Source: TA-20 sp035935115 (lineage in GTDB: Archaea > Thermoproteota > Nitrososphaeria > Nitrososphaerales > Nitrosopumilaceae). From it: a DNA stretch of 64,000 nt. Each line of letters starts with the position of its first letter. Position 1 is the stretch's first letter. This document shows positions 35,257-44,307 of this stretch, piece after piece. Both the position numbers and the translations under genes were made by a program. The notes under the pieces were generated by a model that worked only from the letters and a program-made list of their open reading frames with translations, did no database searches and had not been told where the DNA came from. Location of the stretch: positions 310,001 through 374,000 of the forward strand of contig DASYXK010000021.1 in assembly GCA_035935115.1 (NCBI GenBank), written 5' to 3'.

Positions 35257-35561
35257 TTTCTTTTTCTCTCCTTGTTTTCGACGTATTCTTTTAATGAATT
35301 CAGGTTGTATCCCCACATTTTTTCAAAAAAGTTGATAATTTCAAGCGATTTTTTTCCATCTAATGAATAGTATCTATTCTTGCCTAGTTTTTTTTCAGTA
35401 ATAAGATCTGCCTCTCGCAGTATACGCAGGTGTGTTGACAGAGCAGGATGTGTAAACTGGAAGTGTTCTGCCAATTGGCCAGGAGTCATTTGCCTTTTGC
35501 GAAGCAGCAATAGGATCTCTCTTCTGCTGTCATCTGCTATTGCTTTCCAGGGTGAACCCAT
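35253..35561 (-). CDS. ArsR-family transcriptional regulator
   Basis: Starting at the ATG at 35561: MGSPWKAIADDSRREILLLL, MTPGQLAEHFQFTHPALSTH, LRILREADLITEKKLGKNRY. This is the SdpR/ArsR subtype that regulates AHSA1-type operons. No metal-binding Cys pair of ArsR is present, so it likely senses an organic ligand or stress. It should autoregulate the operon ArsR-SRPBCC-SRPBCC-DUF899. Confidence 0.9.
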   Translation of the reverse strand: MGSPWKAIADDSRREILLLLRKRQMTPGQLAEHFQFTHPALSTHLRILREADLITEKKLGKNRYYSLDGKKSLEIINFFEKMWGYNLNSLKEYVENKERKRK

Positions 35562-35634
35562 TACGATGTAATAATTAAACAATTATTTAATTGTTTAGGT
35601 AAACATTATCTTGTTCCAAAAAACACACAAAGAG

Positions 35635-36003
35635 TTACTTTGCGTTCTTATCAAATTCAATTATACCAAATATGTTTCCTTCCGTGTCCATGCATTGGGC
35701 AAAGTATCCTACTGTTGGAATTGCCATTTTTGGTGCAGTTATCTTTCCACCTTTTGATTGGATCTTTTTTGAATATTCATCAACCGATGATACATCAATG
35801 GTGTTTGTTATACCAGCTTGGCCAGGCATTCTCTTACACAGCCCACCATTAATTCCTGGTTGCTTGTCGTCTCCTGTTATTGTCATCCAATATTCCATTG
35901 GGCCATTCCACTTGTCAAACTTCCATCCAAAGATCTCACTGTAGAATTTCTGTGCTCGTGTGGGATCATCTGCTGGTACATCAAAGTGAACAATTCGCGG
36001 CAT
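35635..36003 (-). CDS. Glyoxalase/VOC-superfamily protein
   Basis: 122 residues: PRIVHFDVPADDPTRAQKFY, SEIFGWKFDKWNGPMEYWM, then VGYFAQCMDTEGNIFGIIEF, giving the His and Glu positions of the VOC metal site. The family includes glyoxalase I and antibiotic-binding proteins; the substrate is unknown. It lies upstream of the ArsR operon on the same strand, 70 bases apart. Confidence 0.85.
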   Translation of the reverse strand: MPRIVHFDVPADDPTRAQKFYSEIFGWKFDKWNGPMEYWMTITGDDKQPGINGGLCKRMPGQAGITNTIDVSSVDEYSKKIQSKGGKITAPKMAIPTVGYFAQCMDTEGNIFGIIEFDKNAK

Positions 36004-36154
36004 TGCGTATTGTTTTTCAAAGTTGCTTATTTACTTTATCCCAAATAGATGTAATTTGTTAATGATAGAGTTTGCACGTTTATGTTAGTTCATAGAACTA
36101 TGTAACCAACATATGAAGACATATTCTATACGGTGAATCCTTTTGATAAAGAAA

Positions 36155-36304
36155 ATGCAGTGTAATGTATTGACAGAGATCCTTGAGCGTGAAATTCAGT
36201 CAGATGATACCCAGGAAGAAATATCTTGCGTTGACAAACAAACCAACAAAATTGTTCAGATTTTTGTGACTGAACTTGATCGTATTTTGGATCCATTCTT
36301 GTGA
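36155..36304 (+). CDS. Possible 49-residue protein
   Basis: ATG at 36155, MQCNVLTEILEREIQSDDTQ to TGA at 36302. Acidic, helical, one Cys near the start. No family recognised. The amino-acid mix is better than that of chance frames, but there is no homology evidence in this window. Confidence 0.35.
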   Translation: MQCNVLTEILEREIQSDDTQEEISCVDKQTNKIVQIFVTELDRILDPFL

Positions 36305-36426
36305 AATATTCAAAATCGTCTTTGCGGGGTTTTGGGAAATGGGTTAGTTTCAACTCTTATAACTGTTGGTTTTAATTACCAATTATTACCATTATGTATA
36401 TATGGTGCTACCAATCATGGGAATCT

Positions 36427-36867
36427 ATGAGTAAATCAGCACCGGAATCAAAAGAGTTCCATGCAGAATCAAAAGAAATCCACGCAGTTTACAAGCATAA
36501 CGCAGACAGATTTTTTGATGAGGTAGAAAAATCAATACCACAATACCATCAATCAATAACAAATCTTCAGCGTTCATACGTTGCAGCATGGCAAAAGGCA
36601 ACAGAATCAGCCATTACCATGAATCATGAATTTGCAACAAAAGCTGGCATAAACACAAGTGTTCCAGCAGCATTGGTAAAGGCAGTAAACGACACAACTG
36701 AAGAAATCATCAAGGCACAGGCAGTACAAAATAAAGTAGTGCTAGCTGCAATTGATGCTACTCAGCAAGCGATAAACACATTCAACGAGAATGCAAAAAT
36801 GTTCACTGGTCTAAACCAAGGCGTACTGCAATATTGGGTTCAAGCATGCACACCTACACGAAACTAG
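36427..36867 (+). CDS. Phasin-like helical protein, copy 2
   Basis: 147 residues from the ATG at 36427: helical, Ala/Gln-rich (KSIPQYHQSITNLQRSYVAA, NAKMFTGLNQGVLQYW). The spacing of Trp, Gln and Ala resembles phasins that coat storage granules, as for the protein at 20547, although the two do not align closely. No PHA enzymes are nearby. The upstream frame 36394-36426 is excluded. Confidence 0.45.
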   Translation: MSKSAPESKEFHAESKEIHAVYKHNADRFFDEVEKSIPQYHQSITNLQRSYVAAWQKATESAITMNHEFATKAGINTSVPAALVKAVNDTTEEIIKAQAVQNKVVLAAIDATQQAINTFNENAKMFTGLNQGVLQYWVQACTPTRN

Positions 36868-36903
36868 TGTAAAGGAGCTTTTTCTTTTTTTATTATCTTT
36901 GAT

Positions 36904-36965
36904 TTGAGTCCTGTAAGACTCGCTATAGTTATTCCATTTTAGACCCACTAGTGGAATTTATATAC
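36904..36965 (+). repeat. Dispersed short repeat (GTAAGACTC core)
   Basis: Contains GAGTCCTGTAAGACTCGC, the core found in several intergenic spots, followed by the separate motif TTTTAGACCCACTAGTGGAA, which is itself nearly palindromic (ATTCCA..TGGAAT). A related motif is at 60284-60316. Non-coding. Confidence 0.5.
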
Positions 36966-37046
36966 CATCAGGGATTATTTTGGACTCTGTGTTTAACATC
37001 TAAAGATCATTTAGCAATGAAATCTCTCATATTTTTAGCATTGAAT

Positions 37047-37304
37047 CTATACTTCTTGTTCTTCGATGACCAGCATTGTTATGGTTGAGGATATTTTGTC
37101 AATTCTTCTGATTTTAGCTAGTATGTTTTTCACATCATCCATGTTTTCTGATTCTATTTTTACTACAATGTCATAGACACCGTATACCCCTTGAATCTCA
37201 TATCTTAGAGATTCATCCTCAATTTTTACAATGTCTTTTATTTGTTTTATCACTTCTAGCTCTGATTCGGGTTTGATATTTAGCAAAATGTATGCTGTTG
37301 GCAT
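37047..37304 (-). CDS. Stand-alone Lrp/AsnC ligand-binding (RAM) protein
   Basis: 85 residues from the ATG at 37304, without the DNA-binding HTH: TAYILLNIKPESELEVIKQI, YEIQGVYGVYDIVVKIESEN, RRIDKISSTITMLVI. This is the RAM domain that binds amino acids and forms octameric rings in Lrp proteins. Stand-alone forms bind ligands and may oligomerise with full-length Lrp. Two more copies are at 37512 and 46720. Confidence 0.85.
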   Translation of the reverse strand: MPTAYILLNIKPESELEVIKQIKDIVKIEDESLRYEIQGVYGVYDIVVKIESENMDDVKNILAKIRRIDKISSTITMLVIEEQEV

Positions 37305-37511
37305 AATATTATTACGCATCCATTGTATATGAGGATGAATTCTTTGTATGAAGAATCAAAAGTAGATAAACACCCGGTTTTATCCGAAAACTACCAATTA
37401 CAATAAAATAATGAAAGTTAATCAGATCTGAAACATCAAAAAACTAACATCTACTGCAACAAGAATTCTTGAGAACAATAAATGATTATGCAATTGTTGC
37501 TAATATTGCTT

Positions 37512-37781
37512 TCAACAGATATCATCTTCATCAGATCTGCCATTTTTAGTACAAATCACTGTTGTAGTACAACGAATTTTTTGGATTTTTCGAATTTTTG
37601 AGGTTATTATTTCTCTTAGGGCTTCTATCGATGATACTTCGATCCTTGCTAAAACATCGAAATTCCCAAGCACGCCTTGCACCTCCTTGACACCTTCGAT
37701 AGTTCTTAGCTGTTCTATTATAGATTCTTCATAACCTACTTCGCAATTTATCATAATGTAGGCTGTTTCCTTACCGACCAT
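37512..37781 (-). CDS. Stand-alone Lrp/AsnC ligand-binding (RAM) protein
   Basis: 89 residues: ETAYIMINCEVGYEESIIEQ, VKEVQGVLGNFDVLARIEV, IRKIQKIRCTTTVI. Same fold as the neighbour at 37047; the extra C-terminal acid tail (GRSDEDDIC) is distinct. Likely a paralogous duplicate. Confidence 0.85.
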   Translation of the reverse strand: MVGKETAYIMINCEVGYEESIIEQLRTIEGVKEVQGVLGNFDVLARIEVSSIEALREIITSKIRKIQKIRCTTTVICTKNGRSDEDDIC

Positions 37782-37887
37782 ACAACATATTGGCGATTGT
37801 AAGCAAAAAGACTTGTGATAGAATTTCTAATCAATGATAATTAGAATAAAATTTTACAAAAAATATTTAAATTGTAGGTTTATTTGC

Positions 37888-38181
37888 TCAATTCTTATTG
37901 TTTCTTGCTTTTAGAATCAGTGCAAGTAACGGGGAACTGTATATCATACCATTAATGCCATAGAACATGGCCCAATGGAAATTGGTTTCTTGGTAACAAT
38001 TTTGCTGTTTGTCTTCAATCGAACCTATTTTGACATGGTTTGATTCATGAGATTTTGACTCTTTACAATCAAAATTAGTTAGTGAGTCATACCAAACTAC
38101 TGTAAATGGGATGAAAACGGAAATCATAGCAATAAGAATAATTACTTTTAATTTATTGGATTTTTTATTTTGTTCCCACAT
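37888..38181 (-). CDS. Small membrane protein of unknown function
   Basis: 97 residues with two membrane helices (VIILIAMISVFIPFTVVWYD and FYGINGMIYSSPLLALILKA) flanking a charged, Cys-containing loop (CKESKSHESNHVKIG). No family recognised. Confidence 0.6.
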   Translation of the reverse strand: MWEQNKKSNKLKVIILIAMISVFIPFTVVWYDSLTNFDCKESKSHESNHVKIGSIEDKQQNCYQETNFHWAMFYGINGMIYSSPLLALILKARNNKN

Positions 38182-38360
38182 GGTATGTGACAGTCTATTC
38201 GTTGTCTCCCTTATTCAAATAACAAAAGTATGTGGGTAATATAATATTTTAGCAGAAAAGATCGTGTTTTAGTTCAAGAACAAATATCCAACAATTTGGC
38301 TTTTTATCAGATATAGCTATGACAAAACCCGTATATCTTTGAATCATGTTATAATAGTCA

Positions 38361-38588
38361 ATGTCCACACATTCAGGATATTCAGAAACTGCAAGGAAGC
38401 ACCACGAATTAATGCCAATCGGAGCAGCACTGATGGTTATCTGCACTCTGATAACCATCTTTGTAATAAATCCAGAACAGTACGGCTATGCCGGAGGCGA
38501 CCACCCCCTAGTTCTCTATGAAGGAGCTGGCTTGATCTTGGGTAGCGTCCTTATCGGATATATCGCACTAGTATTCAGATCAGCATAA
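38361..38588 (+). CDS. Two-helix membrane protein
   Basis: 75 residues: an N-terminal hydrophilic part (STHSGYSETARKHHELMPIG), two membrane helices (ALMVICTLITIFVINPEQYG and GAGLILGSVLIGYIALVF). Pattern recurs in Nitrososphaeria as a hypothetical protein. No domain recognised. Confidence 0.6.
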   Translation: MSTHSGYSETARKHHELMPIGAALMVICTLITIFVINPEQYGYAGGDHPLVLYEGAGLILGSVLIGYIALVFRSA

Positions 38589-38662
38589 AAAGAAAAATAA
38601 AAAACTGTCAGAATAATCTCAGCAATAGCTAAAGCATACCAGTTGAAGTTGTTAGTGTAATT

Positions 38663-38794
38663 TCATGATATTAAGGGTCTACCGCATTTTGAGCATTTTA
38701 TGTGAAACATTTCCATGTATACTTGCTCTTTGGTATCTACTTCGATACACTGTTTGCCTCCCTCTTTGCAAAAATGGCAAAATTCTTTCTTCAT
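38663..38794 (-). CDS. Zinc-ribbon micro-protein
   Basis: 43 residues, ATG at 38794: EFCHFCKEGGKQCIEVD, then HIKCSKCGRPLIS. Two CxxC pairs give a zinc ribbon. It lies just left of TFB, whose transcript runs the same way. Not caught by length-based callers. Confidence 0.55.
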   Translation of the reverse strand: MKKEFCHFCKEGGKQCIEVDTKEQVYMEMFHIKCSKCGRPLIS

Positions 38795-38882
38795 GTTATA
38801 TTATCGCGTTTTATTTATATAAAATTTAGCACTAATTTCGATTTGATTTTGATTGAATTTTGTAAGACTGCCCATCATGCAA

Positions 38883-39758
38883 TCATAAAACATCGTCATC
38901 GTATTTGATTCCTAATTCTTTTCTAAGTGAAGCAGATCTGTTTCTTATGGTAACTGCAGTAATGCCAGAAACACGTGCTATTGTCTGTTGATTTTTTCTC
39001 TCTTTGTTTATCATACATGATATGTAAAGAGCGGCAGCGGCAAGCCCCATGGGGTTTTTCCCTGCAGATATTTCCTTTTCTACCGCTTTTGATAGTATGT
39101 TTAATGCATCTCTTCTTGTCTTTTCGCTTGTACCTACCTCAGTAGATAACCTTGTAATAAATTCGGACGAATCAAATGACCGTAACCTTAGATCCAACGT
39201 ATTAAGTAATTTCCTATAACTTCGTGAGATATTTTTCTTTGTCACATTTCCCACGTTTGCAATATCATTCAAAGTTCTTGGAGTATCAAATTCTCTGCAT
39301 GCTGCATAAAGTGACGCACATATCATACTGGTTGCACTTCGACCCATGATAATTCTACTACTAACAGCTTTTCTGTAGATGTATGCGGCTTGTTCAGTTA
39401 CTAAATCTGGTATGCCAAGCTTTGTCTTCATAGAATCAAGCAAGATAAGAGCAGATCTTAAGCTCTTCTTTGTTGATCTTGCTTTGCTACGATTATCCCA
39501 AATTCTTAATCTATGAAATGTATTTTTCATATATACAGACAAAGAATTTCCTATGACATCTTTGTCAAGAGGACCAATTATTGTAGTCAGCCCTTTATCA
39601 TGCATTGCCAGCGACAGTCCTGCACCTGTCCTGCTTTTTGTCAAGAAATCTTCCATATCGTAACCTTTGGATTCTGGACCTGAATCTTGCTCTTTTTCTA
39701 GTAAAACTAGGCCACATCTTCCGCATATGACCTCGCCTAAAACATTGTCTGTTATCAA
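38883..39758 (-). CDS. tfb: Transcription initiation factor IIB (TFB), possibly longer at the N-terminus
   Basis: 291 residues from TTG 39758. After a zinc-ribbon half (GEVICGRCGLVL), two cyclin-like repeats span the rest, with TRTGAGLSLAMHDKGLTTII and NPMGLAAAALYISCM as recognisable motifs. TFB recruits RNA polymerase with TBP. The first Cys pair lies upstream in frame (KCEQVKC, 39788-39773) but no ATG, GTG or TTG precedes it before a stop at 39816, so translation may start at ATT (39800) or the ribbon may be half-missing. Confidence 0.85.
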   Translation of the reverse strand: MITDNVLGEVICGRCGLVLLEKEQDSGPESKGYDMEDFLTKSRTGAGLSLAMHDKGLTTIIGPLDKDVIGNSLSVYMKNTFHRLRIWDNRSKARSTKKSLRSALILLDSMKTKLGIPDLVTEQAAYIYRKAVSSRIIMGRSATSMICASLYAACREFDTPRTLNDIANVGNVTKKNISRSYRKLLNTLDLRLRSFDSSEFITRLSTEVGTSEKTRRDALNILSKAVEKEISAGKNPMGLAAAALYISCMINKERKNQQTIARVSGITAVTIRNRSASLRKELGIKYDDDVL

Positions 39759-39952
39759 TGGTCCCTTGGTGCACTTTACTTGCTCACACTTTTCGAAAAT
39801 TTCTTCTGACGTATGTTATAATATGGTGTTTGTTTTAATTATGAGTTTTGCATCGATTAAGAGTAGTATAGCGGAGTAGGTTTAGCTAACTTTTTTCATC
39901 TACTCCTCACTTTAAATGCAGGTATGCGCTCATAGTAATTGGTACAAAAAAA

Positions 39953-40927
39953 TTGTCTAGCGGATATCTGCCATTTAATTTCTCAGAAAAATTGGTTAAA
40001 CAAAAAGGGTCAGGTTATCATGTTATCTTAGGAGTACTGGTACTCATCATTGGTATTGATATCGGCTTGGCAATAGATAGTAATTCGATAATGTACGGAT
40101 CTCTTGCTTTAGGTATAGCAATAATTATCTCTGCGTTTCTAATGATTATCAAACAATACGAAAGGGCAATAATACTTAGACTAGGAAAATATCAAAGACA
40201 GGTTGGTCCTGGTGTTCAAACAAGACTGCCTTTTGCTGATAATATCCTTGTTGTTGACATAAGGGAAAAAGTAAGCGAATTCAAAGCAGAAAGGATGTTG
40301 ACAAAAGATAACGTTCCGGTAACCATTGATGCAATACTTCGTTACAAAATAATAGAAGATCGTGCCAAAGACGCAATACTAAATGTAGAGAACTTTAATC
40401 AAATGATACAACAAGTCTCTCAGACAACACTTCGTAACAATATTGGCTCTTCGTTATTCCAAGATGTACTTTCAAAAAGAGAAGAGATCAATCAACACGT
40501 AAAAACCATAATTGCAAGTGAGGCAAGTAGTTGGGGAATAGAAGTAACAGGTGTAGAAATTCGTCAGGTAATAATCCCACAAGAGCTGGAATCTGCAATG
40601 TCAATGCAGGCACAGGCTGAACGTGAAAAGAATGCCAGAGTTACATATGGAGAATCCGAGGTGCTAGTTGCAAAACAATTTGAAAAGGCCGCAAGAGTAT
40701 ATGCCGACAATCCTGTAGCATATGCACTAAGACAGTCCAATATGTTATATGAATCGATTAAAGTCCAAGGCAACACCATAGTCATGATTCCTTCCGAGTC
40801 ACTAAATTCAATGGGATTTGGGAACCTAGGAACTACCATTGCATACCTTGAAAGCACCAAGAAGGCAGTAGAACGACAAAAATTAAAAAATGACGAAACC
40901 CAACAGAAAGACGTTGGTTCACAGTAG
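39953..40927 (+). CDS. Stomatin/SPFH-domain membrane protein
   Basis: 324 residues, TTG start. Two membrane helices near the start (VILGVLVLIIGIDIGLA and MYGSLALGIAIIISAFL), then the SPFH/band 7 domain: QYERAIILRLGKYQRQVGPG, LPFADNILVVDIREK, TTLRNNIGS, with the C-terminal coiled coil RQSNMLYESIK. Stomatins organise membrane domains and guard proteases. NfeD usually follows in bacteria; none is here. Confidence 0.9.
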   Translation: MSSGYLPFNFSEKLVKQKGSGYHVILGVLVLIIGIDIGLAIDSNSIMYGSLALGIAIIISAFLMIIKQYERAIILRLGKYQRQVGPGVQTRLPFADNILVVDIREKVSEFKAERMLTKDNVPVTIDAILRYKIIEDRAKDAILNVENFNQMIQQVSQTTLRNNIGSSLFQDVLSKREEINQHVKTIIASEASSWGIEVTGVEIRQVIIPQELESAMSMQAQAEREKNARVTYGESEVLVAKQFEKAARVYADNPVAYALRQSNMLYESIKVQGNTIVMIPSESLNSMGFGNLGTTIAYLESTKKAVERQKLKNDETQQKDVGSQ

Positions 40928-41042
40928 AACTTTTCTCAAAAACATGATTGAAATTGTCGTTTGAAAGTAAAATAAAGATCTTTAGAAATGAAATGATCTT
41001 TCTTATTAGTTACAGTGACATAATAATATGTAATGAAGTAAC

Positions 41043-41453
41043 ATGACCCAAAGTATAGACTTGAAGTCTTTTGAAAGTAATCTTTTAGGGCATGGAGTTG
41101 AGTTTGCTGGTTTTATTAACAAACAGGGACGTGTAATTGACTATGTGTGCAAAAATGAAATCAATCTCTCAAAAGAACAAAAGGAGATGTTTTTCATGAT
41201 GACTTCGTTGAATCTATCCATGCAGGAAGACTATGATGATAACCTCGGAACTGTTCAATATACTGTCACAGAAAGGGAAAATTCAAAGATTGTTTCAATA
41301 CCTGTTCTTTTTGGGTCTATCATACTAGTTATGAATAAAAAGACAAGGTCGTCCTTACTTGTAAAAAAAATTTTGAAGGCAATTAATTACGCAAAGGGAC
41401 TAAAATCACAAGGACCAGAAAAATCAATAATCATAAAAGAGGTAAAAATGTGA
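41043..41453 (+). CDS. Roadblock-like (DUF6659-type) protein
   Basis: 136 residues: EFAGFINKQGRVIDYVCKNE, VQYTVTERENSKIVSIPVLF, with alternating strand/helix order. This fits the roadblock/LC7-like small GTPase regulator fold of thaumarchaeal hypothetical proteins (DUF6659 type). Assignment by pattern only. Confidence 0.55.
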   Translation: MTQSIDLKSFESNLLGHGVEFAGFINKQGRVIDYVCKNEINLSKEQKEMFFMMTSLNLSMQEDYDDNLGTVQYTVTERENSKIVSIPVLFGSIILVMNKKTRSSLLVKKILKAINYAKGLKSQGPEKSIIIKEVKM

Positions 41454-41466
41454 CTCATATTTTGGA

Positions 41467-41631
41467 ATGATGGTTGAATCATATTTTGTGAAGGGAGTTA
41501 AATTTGCAAAATTTCGTAAAGGGATTTGTTGGTTTTGCCAGACTTCATGTGAACCATTCCGATATACTCATGAAGAATGCATACTAGATTACTTTAGAAG
41601 GACAAGACGCGGTCAGGTTATTAAAATATAG
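41467..41631 (+). CDS. Cys/His micro-protein
   Basis: 54 residues, ATG 41467 or 41470. Central GICWFCQTSCEPFRYTHEEC holds CxxC, a Cys and a His-x-x-Cys, a possible zinc site. The tail is basic (RRTRRGQ). Only 13 bases after the roadblock-like gene, so co-transcribed. Confidence 0.55.
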   Translation: MMVESYFVKGVKFAKFRKGICWFCQTSCEPFRYTHEECILDYFRRTRRGQVIKI

Positions 41632-41637
41632 GAATCT

Positions 41638-41695
41638 GCAGATTCTCACAGGTCTGAACACAAAGATTCGAGTCCTGTAAGACTCGCGTTATGAT
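41638..41695 (+). repeat. Dispersed short repeat with hairpin
   Basis: Contains ACAGG...CCTGT arms and the core GATTCGAGTCCTGTAAGACTCGC. Same core as at 36904, 42052, 47075, 52452 and 62036. Confidence 0.55.
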
Positions 41696-41801
41696 TTGAA
41701 GAACAAGAATGTCTGTAATCATATGAGACAAGCTAGAGTTCATCACAAGCTGATTGTAAAATATTCTATGGAAAATAAACCAATAATCGGTGATAATTGA
41801 A

Positions 41802-41939
41802 ATGGGATCGTTTTCAAATCAGGGTTTAAAAAAACAACACCTCTGGATTTGCTATATATGTAACTTGACCTTCAAAGACGAAGTTTTCGCTAATTTACAC
41901 AAAAATATTTCAAACCATCATACACAATTATTAGATTAA
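41802..41939 (+). CDS. C2H2-type zinc micro-protein, copy 1
   Basis: 45 residues, ATG at 41802: HLWICYICNLTFKDEVFANL followed by HKNISNHH. Compared with 61643 (FWICYRCNLTFHDESTTSLHKEISNH) it keeps C..C..L.F..E....LHK.ISNH, a CxxC...HxxxH zinc finger. This paralogy supports the frame. Confidence 0.65.
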   Translation: MGSFSNQGLKKQHLWICYICNLTFKDEVFANLHKNISNHHTQLLD

Positions 41940-42051
41940 CTGACGTTTTAGTTCAATGCAATCTCCCTTTCTTCGTAATTTATGATAGACTCTTTGCAAT
42001 CATGGTTTGTTCTAAAAGAAATTATTTAGATATGAAAATCAGAATAACTAG

Positions 42052-42112
42052 TCAGACTCTCACAGGTCCGAATCCAAAGATTCGAATCTGGTAAGACCTA
42101 GGATCTATTGCT
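42052..42112 (+). repeat. Dispersed short repeat with hairpin
   Basis: ACAGGTCCGAATCCAAAGAT then TCGAATCTGGTAAGACC; GAATC/GATTC forms the hairpin. Same core family as 41638. Confidence 0.55.
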
Positions 42113-42193
42113 TTTCCAAACTGTACTCTGGTTTGAATTTAATACACCAATATCGTACTAAAATTATTTTAGTAAAAAAAATAATGATTATTT

Positions 42194-42895
42194 CTATACT
42201 ATAATGTCGCCATAGCTGCCGGTGCTAAAGTTGTGCCAGAGCTGACTGTCAAAATGATAGTCCCAGCCCCAGTTGATATAGTTGAAGTTGCTTGTACTGC
42301 TAAAATAAGTATCAAGGTAACTAAAATGTGGAGGATTACCTATCTGCCCAGATCCCTTTAGTATGTCAGCTTTAGTTCCGCCATAATCGAATGTACCTAT
42401 ATCACCATGCGTGCTATGATCTCCTGGAGTAAACGTTCCACTAAAGGTTGCCACATAACCTCCTTCAAAGCATCCTGATGCATCCTTTGACTCGGCAACT
42501 CCAGCTCCTGGGCTTAGTGCACCTGCAAAGGTCTGCCATGTTCCTTCATAATTTGTAACCACATAGAAATTTCCTAGAGAGGTCTGCCAGATCTTGATGT
42601 GTTTTTCATAGTTGTCTAGTGCCCAGTAACCATAGAATCCAGAATCTTCGTCGTTTGTAACATGATGTTTAATGTTTAAGACAAGTACTGAGCCACTTGG
42701 AGCGCTGTCAGTATTTTGATTGTCGGTATTCTCTTGGCAATTATTCTCAGTGTTAGTATTATCATGGGTAGCCTGTTTGCCACCCCTGTTTTCATTACTA
42801 TTTGATAAATCATGATTTGGTTCTGCAAAAGCACCTTGTCCTACTAACGAAAATAGCAAGACTGCCAATACAGTTATTTCAATGAGTTTTGCCAT
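42194..42895 (-). CDS. Secreted protein of unknown function
   Basis: 233 residues with a signal peptide (LIEITVLAVLLFSLVGQGAF). A long Asn/Thr-rich stretch precedes a beta-rich domain that begins SVLVLNIKHHVTNDEDSGFY and carries a repeated aromatic pattern (GYWALDNYEK, FHFDSQLWHNF). The pattern suggests a jelly-roll-like carbohydrate-binding or structural domain. Not identified. Confidence 0.6.
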   Translation of the reverse strand: MAKLIEITVLAVLLFSLVGQGAFAEPNHDLSNSNENRGGKQATHDNTNTENNCQENTDNQNTDSAPSGSVLVLNIKHHVTNDEDSGFYGYWALDNYEKHIKIWQTSLGNFYVVTNYEGTWQTFAGALSPGAGVAESKDASGCFEGGYVATFSGTFTPGDHSTHGDIGTFDYGGTKADILKGSGQIGNPPHFSYLDTYFSSTSNFNYINWGWDYHFDSQLWHNFSTGSYGDIIV

Positions 42896-43377
42896 TGAAA
42901 CTAGGTTATCTTTTTATCTAATAAAGAGGATAGTGTATGGACATATCACTACACTAAATTCGATTGGACTCTGCTGCCATCATGGTCTTATTTTATACCC
43001 ACTTTTTTAAAAATTTCAAATTGTAATCAGATTTATTCGATGAAATATAACATTTGAAAAGTATAGAGAGGATATACGAAATCTTATCACATAGCAAGTA
43101 TATGTATATCTGTAGTTGCCTGCGGACCGATGAAAACTTGCCAAGATATCACATGTGACATCAAGGGCGTTGTAGAGAATGGTCCGAGATTTGAGCGGAT
43201 ATCCAACTACCTCGTATGAAGGTGAATGGGAGTATTCCGCTGTTTCAGGCCACATCAGTTAATGAAAATTATATTAGGATAAAGCACAAATCAAGAGTAG
43301 CCTGAGGCAGCAGCTGTTCAATGTGGTGACAACAGATATGCAAATACGAAAGATTTCGTATGGGAGTTTTCATTTTG
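42896..43377. other. Intergenic region with weak repeat and a possible peptide
   Basis: About 480 bases. Contains a copy of the motif CATCATGGTCTTATTTT...CCCACT (about 42980-43010) also found at 47185. A 29-residue frame at 43130-43219 (two Cys, MKTCQDITCDIKG) is possible but unsupported. Nothing else seen. Confidence 0.45.
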
Positions 43378-44082
43378 TTATAGATGTGACTTGAAGAATT
43401 TATTTACGATCCCCATGTGATGCTTGCCAGAGCCAATCCTGTAAGTGATAAATCCATTTCGAGTCTCAAAATTGTGAAAAGAGACAGGGTATTCTTTTGC
43501 AAAGCCTCCATTATCAGACAGCAATTGATTATATGGAAAATATGTCAAAGATTCCAAATCAGCATTGTCATATATCCCATAGGCAAGATTTGATATTTCA
43601 ACCTCATATCTTACTGGATAAGGCGTGTTTCCTACTCTGTTGTGCCATTCAAGACCTGTGAAGTGCTTTGATATGGAAAAATCAAATGAATTGCCATCTA
43701 CATCAAAGAAGAAGGAATCAGTCTGACTAGAATTTTCGTCCTTGAGATGATAACCAATTCTTTGTTTTGATGGTTCCATAATTATTTGCCGTAGATATGA
43801 ATGACCTATTGTTGGTTTTATCTTGAATTCGTATTTGTTTGCACCTTCAAATATGGCATGAAACTTGCCATCATCGTTAAATGAGCAAATAAGATTGAGC
43901 TCAACAGGAATGTGTTGTTTGTTAAATAATTCAAGAAGATAAAGCATCCATGATTTGTCTGGAATATTATTTCCTAAATCTGATACAATTGTAATAACAT
44001 CAGAGATGGTTACAGTTCGTGAAAGTTCTGATATGACACCGTCTTTGTCTACTACACAATAATATCCTGACCAAAAATGCAA
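43378..44082 (-). CDS. Hypothetical protein, 234 residues
   Basis: A well-behaved frame without recognised domain: FWSGYYCVVDKDGVISELSR, DKSWMLYLLELFNKQHIPVE, KHHMGIVNKFFKSHL. Probably cytoplasmic alpha/beta. No membrane helix. Confidence 0.6.
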   Translation of the reverse strand: MHFWSGYYCVVDKDGVISELSRTVTISDVITIVSDLGNNIPDKSWMLYLLELFNKQHIPVELNLICSFNDDGKFHAIFEGANKYEFKIKPTIGHSYLRQIIMEPSKQRIGYHLKDENSSQTDSFFFDVDGNSFDFSISKHFTGLEWHNRVGNTPYPVRYEVEISNLAYGIYDNADLESLTYFPYNQLLSDNGGFAKEYPVSFHNFETRNGFITYRIGSGKHHMGIVNKFFKSHL

Positions 44083-44307
44083 TCTAGGTTTAATTTGTAT
44101 AGTATGCTTTTAGAGATTGCTGATAAATTGTAGGTTTGGAACTGGTAAGACCCGGTCACGTTTATGGTGTAATTTAGCAACTCAACTCTAGAGATGCATT
44201 TTAAAATAAAATAATTGCAAAATCTTGTTAGTGAACAATGTTACTGAAAGACAATTATACTTGGGATCGTCTGTTAAAAAAATTATATAAATTTAATACT
44301 TGATTTG

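Noticed and set aside
37329..37406. 25-residue peptide frame
   Set aside because: Short, no conserved residue pattern and no paralog in the window.
41638..42112. tRNA-like GATTCGAATC segments
   Set aside because: They resemble a T-arm but no acceptor, D or anticodon stems surround them; the same core recurs as a repeat.
43016..43255. 79-codon reverse frame
   Set aside because: Cys/Tyr-rich chance pattern without paralog; intergenic repeats nearby.
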